This document shows, in pieces, positions 4,771 through 7,581 of a stretch of DNA of 7,581 nt. The translations under genes were made by a program, and so were the position numbers. The notes under the pieces were generated by a model. The model did not search any database. It worked only from the letters and a program-made list of their open reading frames with translations, and was not told the origin of the DNA. The first letter of the stretch is position 1, and each line of letters starts with the position of its first letter. Source of the DNA: Actinomycetota bacterium (GTDB lineage Bacteria; Actinomycetota; Thermoleophilia; UBA2241); assembly GCA_026392265.1 (NCBI GenBank), contig JAPLCL010000325.1, positions 1 to 7,581 on the forward strand. The letters are read 5' to 3'.

Positions 4771-5795
4771 CTGCCTCATTCATCAGGAGTGACGACTTTG
4801 CCGCGTTTGTGACCGCCATTATCGAGGCGGGGCCGGTCTACGGACCGGTGGCCAAACGCTCGCGCTTCGCCTTCGCGCGCCTGGAGACGCCAGAAGAGCT
4901 ACGGCTCGACTACGACGTCAGCATCCTGCCGCCGAAGAAACTCTTCTTCCCGCCGGCGCAGGACCTGCTCCAGTTTGACGAAGCCGGATTCAGAGCCCCA
5001 CTGGAGCCGACCGAGAAGGTCCTCCTCGGCGTCCATTTCTACGACGTCAAGGCGATCGACCAGACCGACCTGCTCTTCTCGGAGCGCAACTACGACATCA
5101 ACTACATGGCGCATCGCGAGACCACGACGATCGTCGCCGCCAACATCCAGACGGTCTCGAGCAGGGCGTTCTTCGCCTCGGTGGGCGCGGACGTGCAGCC
5201 CAAGGGCCACGACGCCTTTCTCACGGCGATCGCCGGCGGCTACGTGCTCGAGACGCTGACCGAGCGCGGCGGGGCGTTGCTCAAGTTCGGCGCTTTCCAG
5301 CCGGCCACCGACGCCCAGCTCAAGGAGGCGGCCGCGGTGAACGCCGCGGTGCTCGAGCAGTGCCCCGAGAAGCTGGAGCACGGCACCGAAGCCATCGCCG
5401 CCAAGGTGCGCGCCGCCTTCAAGAACGAGGCGATGTGGACGGCCATGGCCGCCGACTGCTTCTCCTGCGGCACGTGCAACACGGTCTGCCCGACCTGCTA
5501 CTGCTTCGACGTGCACGACACGTGGAACGTCGACCAGACGTCGGGGCAGCGCACGCGCTACTGGGACGGCTGCCTGACCGAGGACTTCGCCAAGTGCTCG
5601 CTGGGCGAAGGCGCCTGCGAGAACTTCCGCGAGGAGCGGGCGACACGCTTCCGTCACCGCATGATGCGCAAGGCGACGTACCTGAACGAGAAGCTGGGCG
5701 GGCCGGCGTGCGTGGGCTGCGGCCGCTGCTCGGCGGGCTGCACTGCCGACATCGCCGACCCGGTGCGGATCATCAATCAGATCATGGCCTCGTGA
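4767..5795 (+). CDS. hydB: [NiFe] hydrogenase beta subunit, 4Fe-4S electron-transfer protein (HydB-like)
   Basis: This 342-residue cytoplasmic subunit relays electrons between the gamma flavoprotein and the hydrogenase core. The ATG at 4767 has GAGG 4 bases upstream, and the N-terminus then matches the family: VYGPVAK near 24-30 and LDYDVSILPPKKLFFPP near 47-63. An upstream ATG at 4650 would add 39 residues of non-family sequence. Two ferredoxin-like clusters are clear: C231-x2-C234-x2-C237-x3-C241 with extra C244 and C246, and C315-x2-C318-x2-C321-x3-C325. Between them WDGC and NFREERATRFRHR match the family. Unusually, the N-terminal half has no cysteine before residue 199: positions where I expect PCD and CFC motifs in sulfhydrogenase beta subunits read FYD (91-93) and AFF (134-136). 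Ten bases separate it from the gamma gene, so they form one operon. Confidence 0.88.
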   Translation: MTASFIRSDDFAAFVTAIIEAGPVYGPVAKRSRFAFARLETPEELRLDYDVSILPPKKLFFPPAQDLLQFDEAGFRAPLEPTEKVLLGVHFYDVKAIDQTDLLFSERNYDINYMAHRETTTIVAANIQTVSSRAFFASVGADVQPKGHDAFLTAIAGGYVLETLTERGGALLKFGAFQPATDAQLKEAAAVNAAVLEQCPEKLEHGTEAIAAKVRAAFKNEAMWTAMAADCFSCGTCNTVCPTCYCFDVHDTWNVDQTSGQRTRYWDGCLTEDFAKCSLGEGACENFREERATRFRHRMMRKATYLNEKLGGPACVGCGRCSAGCTADIADPVRIINQIMAS

Positions 5796-5805
5796 GGAGC
5801 GACTG

Positions 5806-6648
5806 ATGAATCACCAGTGCCACTGGACCGAAGTCGAGAACATCTTTCTGCCCCGTGAGGCCACCATCGTGCGCAGCGTGCAGGCGACTCCGACGGAGAC
5901 GCATTTCACGCTGAAGATGACCGACGGGCAGCCGATCGAGTACGAGCCCGGCCAGATCGTCGAGCTCTCGCTGTTCGGCTACGGCGAGATCCCCATCGGC
6001 ATCGCCAGTTCACCGACGCGCAAGAACACGTTCGACCTGGTCGTGCGCTCGGTCGGCCGCGTGTCCGGTGCGGTCACCGCGCTCGAGAAAGGCCAGTCGG
6101 TCTACGTGCGGGGCCCGCTGGGGCGCGGCTTCGACCTCACAAAGCTCCGCGGGCAGGATGTGCTTATCGTGGCGGGCGGCATCGGCCTGTGCCCGACGCG
6201 CAGCCTGATCCAGTACATCCTGGACCGGCGTGACGAGTTCAAGCGGTTCGTCCTCTTCTACGGGGCGCGGGAGCCCGGATTGCAGCTGTTCACCGACGAT
6301 CTCACCATGTGGCGGACGGCCCGCGACGTGGAGTACTGCGAGACCGTCGACAAGGGCGATCCGAGCTGGTCGGGCAACGTCGGCGTCATCACGACGCTGT
6401 TCCCCCAGGTCGAGCTCACGCCCGAGACACGCGCGGTCATCTGCGGACCGCCGATCTTCTATCGGTTCGTGATCCGTGAGCTCGACATGATCGGCATCCC
6501 CCGCGAGAACGTCTTTGCCGACCTCGAGCGCCGCATGAAGTGCGGTGTCGGCAAGTGCGGCCACTGCCAGATCAATGACAAGTACGTATGTGTCGACGGC
6601 CCGGTGTTCTCGTTTGCCGACGTCCAGGGTCTCGAGGAGGCGTTCTGA
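5806..6648 (+). CDS. hydG: [NiFe] hydrogenase gamma subunit, FAD/NAD(P)-binding flavoprotein with 2Fe-2S site (HydG-like)
   Basis: This 280-residue protein of the ferredoxin-NADP reductase superfamily (PyrK/HydG type) should pass electrons between NAD(P)(H) and the iron-sulfur chain. An FAD-binding barrel occupies about 18-110, with PGQIVELSL (48-56), PIGIASSPT (63-71) and GPLGRGF (103-109). The nucleotide-binding fold follows, with VAGGIGLCPTRSLI (122-135) and CGPP (213-216). The C-terminus has C246-x4-C251-x2-C254-x7-C262, the PyrK-like [2Fe-2S] pattern. Length is typical. The start is supported by AGGAG 6 bases upstream. It lies between the beta and delta genes, as in hydBGDA operons. NAD+ versus NADP+ preference cannot be decided by eye. 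Confidence 0.92.
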   Translation: MNHQCHWTEVENIFLPREATIVRSVQATPTETHFTLKMTDGQPIEYEPGQIVELSLFGYGEIPIGIASSPTRKNTFDLVVRSVGRVSGAVTALEKGQSVYVRGPLGRGFDLTKLRGQDVLIVAGGIGLCPTRSLIQYILDRRDEFKRFVLFYGAREPGLQLFTDDLTMWRTARDVEYCETVDKGDPSWSGNVGVITTLFPQVELTPETRAVICGPPIFYRFVIRELDMIGIPRENVFADLERRMKCGVGKCGHCQINDKYVCVDGPVFSFADVQGLEEAF

Positions 6649-6649
6649 C

Positions 6650-7402
6650 ATGAGCAAGCCGAAGGTCGCATTCTTCGATTTCACCTGCTGCGAGGGCTGC
6701 CAGATCGAGTTCACCAACTACGGTGACGCGGCGTTCCTCGAGCTCATCAACCACGTCGACGTCGTCGAGTTCCGCGAGGCCATGTCGGAGAAGACGACGG
6801 AGCCGATCGACATCGCCTTCGTCGAGGGCAGCTTCTCGCGCGAGGCCGACCGCGCGCGGCTCGAGAGCATCCGTGAGCGCGCCGCCATCGTCATCGCCTA
6901 CGGTCAGTGCTCAGCCGGAGGCGGTATCAACGCTTTGAAGAACCATCAGACCGACTACAGGCAGTACGTGTACGGCGAGGACGCCGAGCAGCCGCATCTG
7001 GACTCGCAGAAGGCGCAGCCGATCTCGGCGGCCATCAAGGTCGACTACTCGGCCTACGGCTGCCCGGTGAACAAGTACGAAGTGCTGCAGATCGTCTTCC
7101 ACCTGCTGCACGGCAAGGAACCGGTGATCCCGAACTATCCCGTCTGCGTGGAGTGCAAGCGTCGGGAGACGGTCTGTCGCTTCGACGAGGGTGATCACTG
7201 CATGGGAATGGTGGCCCGCGCCGGGTGCACGGCCCCGTGCCCCGCCTACGGCGTCCCGTGCGAGGCCTGCCGCGGATTCGTCGATCACCCGAATGTGCCC
7301 GCTCTGGAGAAGGTGCTCGTCGAGCGGGCCGGGTTCTCGCAGAAACGGGCGGCCGAGAAGGCACTTATGTTCACGGCCATTGATCTGGAGGCTACGTCAT
7401 GA
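6650..7402 (+). CDS. hydD: [NiFe] hydrogenase delta (small) subunit with three Fe-S cluster sites (HydD-like)
   Basis: This 250-residue small subunit belongs to the group 3 type (HydD/MvhG/FrhG-like), with no Tat signal, so it is cytoplasmic. The proximal-cluster ligands are visible: C14-x2-C17 in FTCCEGC, C87 in GQCSAGGG, and C138 in GCPVNKYE. The C-terminal domain carries C166-x2-C169, C176, C184, C193-x3-C197, C204-x2-C207 (PVCVECKRRETVC, AGCTAPCP, GVPCEACRG), enough for two more [4Fe-4S] clusters. The ATG at 6650, preceded by GAGGAGG, follows the gamma stop by one base; a longer frame to 6545 overlaps the gamma gene and lacks family similarity. Its TGA overlaps the large-subunit ATG by 4 bases, consistent with balanced synthesis of the heterodimer. 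Confidence 0.93.
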   Translation: MSKPKVAFFDFTCCEGCQIEFTNYGDAAFLELINHVDVVEFREAMSEKTTEPIDIAFVEGSFSREADRARLESIRERAAIVIAYGQCSAGGGINALKNHQTDYRQYVYGEDAEQPHLDSQKAQPISAAIKVDYSAYGCPVNKYEVLQIVFHLLHGKEPVIPNYPVCVECKRRETVCRFDEGDHCMGMVARAGCTAPCPAYGVPCEACRGFVDHPNVPALEKVLVERAGFSQKRAAEKALMFTAIDLEATS

Positions 7403-7581
7403 CCACGACCGCTCGCATCCGCGTCGACCATCTGACCCGCGTCGAGGGTCACGGCAACATCGTCGTCAACGTGACCAACGGCACGGTGGAGACATGTGAA
7501 TGGCGGGTGCCGGAAGCGCCGCGCTTCTTCGAGGCGATGGTCCGGGGCCGCCACTATACGGAAGTGGCGCGCATCACGTCG
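7399..7581 (+). CDS. hydA: [NiFe] hydrogenase alpha (large, catalytic) subunit, 3' truncated by the window
   Basis: The first 61 codons of the catalytic subunit are visible. DHLTRVEGHGNI (residues 10-21) is the hallmark start of nickel-dependent hydrogenase large subunits, and APRFFEAMVRGRHYTEVARITS (from residue 40) leads straight into where the RICGIC nickel-binding motif should come, just past the edge. The ATG overlaps the delta stop (ATGA) with GGAGG 7 bases upstream. The E-A-P-R-F-F-E type sequence fits cytoplasmic group 3 enzymes. Together with the beta-gamma-delta-alpha order this points to group 3b (NAD(P)-linked, sulfhydrogenase-type); group assignment needs the rest of the protein with its L1 and L2 motifs. 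Confidence 0.92.
   Translation, partial: MTTTARIRVDHLTRVEGHGNIVVNVTNGTVETCEWRVPEAPRFFEAMVRGRHYTEVARITS

Noticed and set aside
4899..5657. A 252-codon antisense frame across the hydrogenase beta gene
   Set aside because: It is a shadow frame; the plus strand encodes clear ferredoxin-like cysteine motifs and the antisense product has no recognisable pattern.
5819..5825. GCCACTG, resembling the conserved B12 box of cobalamin riboswitches
   Set aside because: It lies inside the gamma-subunit coding sequence, within a small CCAGTGCCACTGG palindrome, and none of the other riboswitch helices is present.

Overview
The window is a GC-rich stretch of bacterial chromosome with strong Shine-Dalgarno sites, GTG as well as ATG starts, and repeated ATGA or TGATG gene junctions. 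A corrinoid methyl-transfer system lying beside a multi-subunit [NiFe] hydrogenase points to an anaerobe or facultative anaerobe. High GC, a GntR/HutC regulator and a secreted jelly-roll-type domain would suit an anaerobic actinobacterium, but other high-GC phyla such as Chloroflexota cannot be excluded from the sequence alone.

Layout. Positions 1-326 hold the 3' end of a probable secreted protein (+). A short convergent gap (327-612) carries hairpins downstream of both flanking genes. Positions 613-2015 hold two minus-strand genes: a GntR/HutC-type regulator followed by a corrinoid protein, with a 4-base overlap. A 131-bp divergent intergenic region (2016-2146) contains a perfect 18-bp palindrome that is very likely the regulator's operator, with promoter-like elements on both strands. 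Positions 2147-4134 hold two plus-strand genes: a second corrinoid protein and a long uroporphyrinogen-decarboxylase-like (UroD-like) methyltransferase, sharing one base. A roughly 630-bp gap (4135-4766) contains a strong hairpin, a CRP/FNR-type site with a possible promoter, and a small doubtful ORF. From 4767 to the window edge lies a hydrogenase operon in the order beta (4Fe-4S), gamma (FAD/NAD(P), 2Fe-2S), delta (small subunit) and alpha (large subunit, truncated).

How the genes may work together. In known systems a UroD-like methyltransferase moves a methyl group between a substrate and the cobalt of a small corrinoid protein, and a second methyltransferase passes it to a C1 carrier. Here one methyltransferase is accompanied by two different corrinoid proteins on either side of a ligand-sensing repressor, so the whole cassette is probably switched on by the methylated substrate or a related metabolite. 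The substrate is not identifiable. No corrinoid reactivase and no recognisable second methyltransferase lies in the window. The hydrogenase has the gene order of the soluble NAD(P)-linked group 3b (sulfhydrogenase-type) enzymes and would exchange electrons between H2 and NAD(P)H. A functional link, such as disposal of electrons from methyl oxidation as H2 or supply of reductant, is only an inference from proximity. The two operons appear to have separate promoters.
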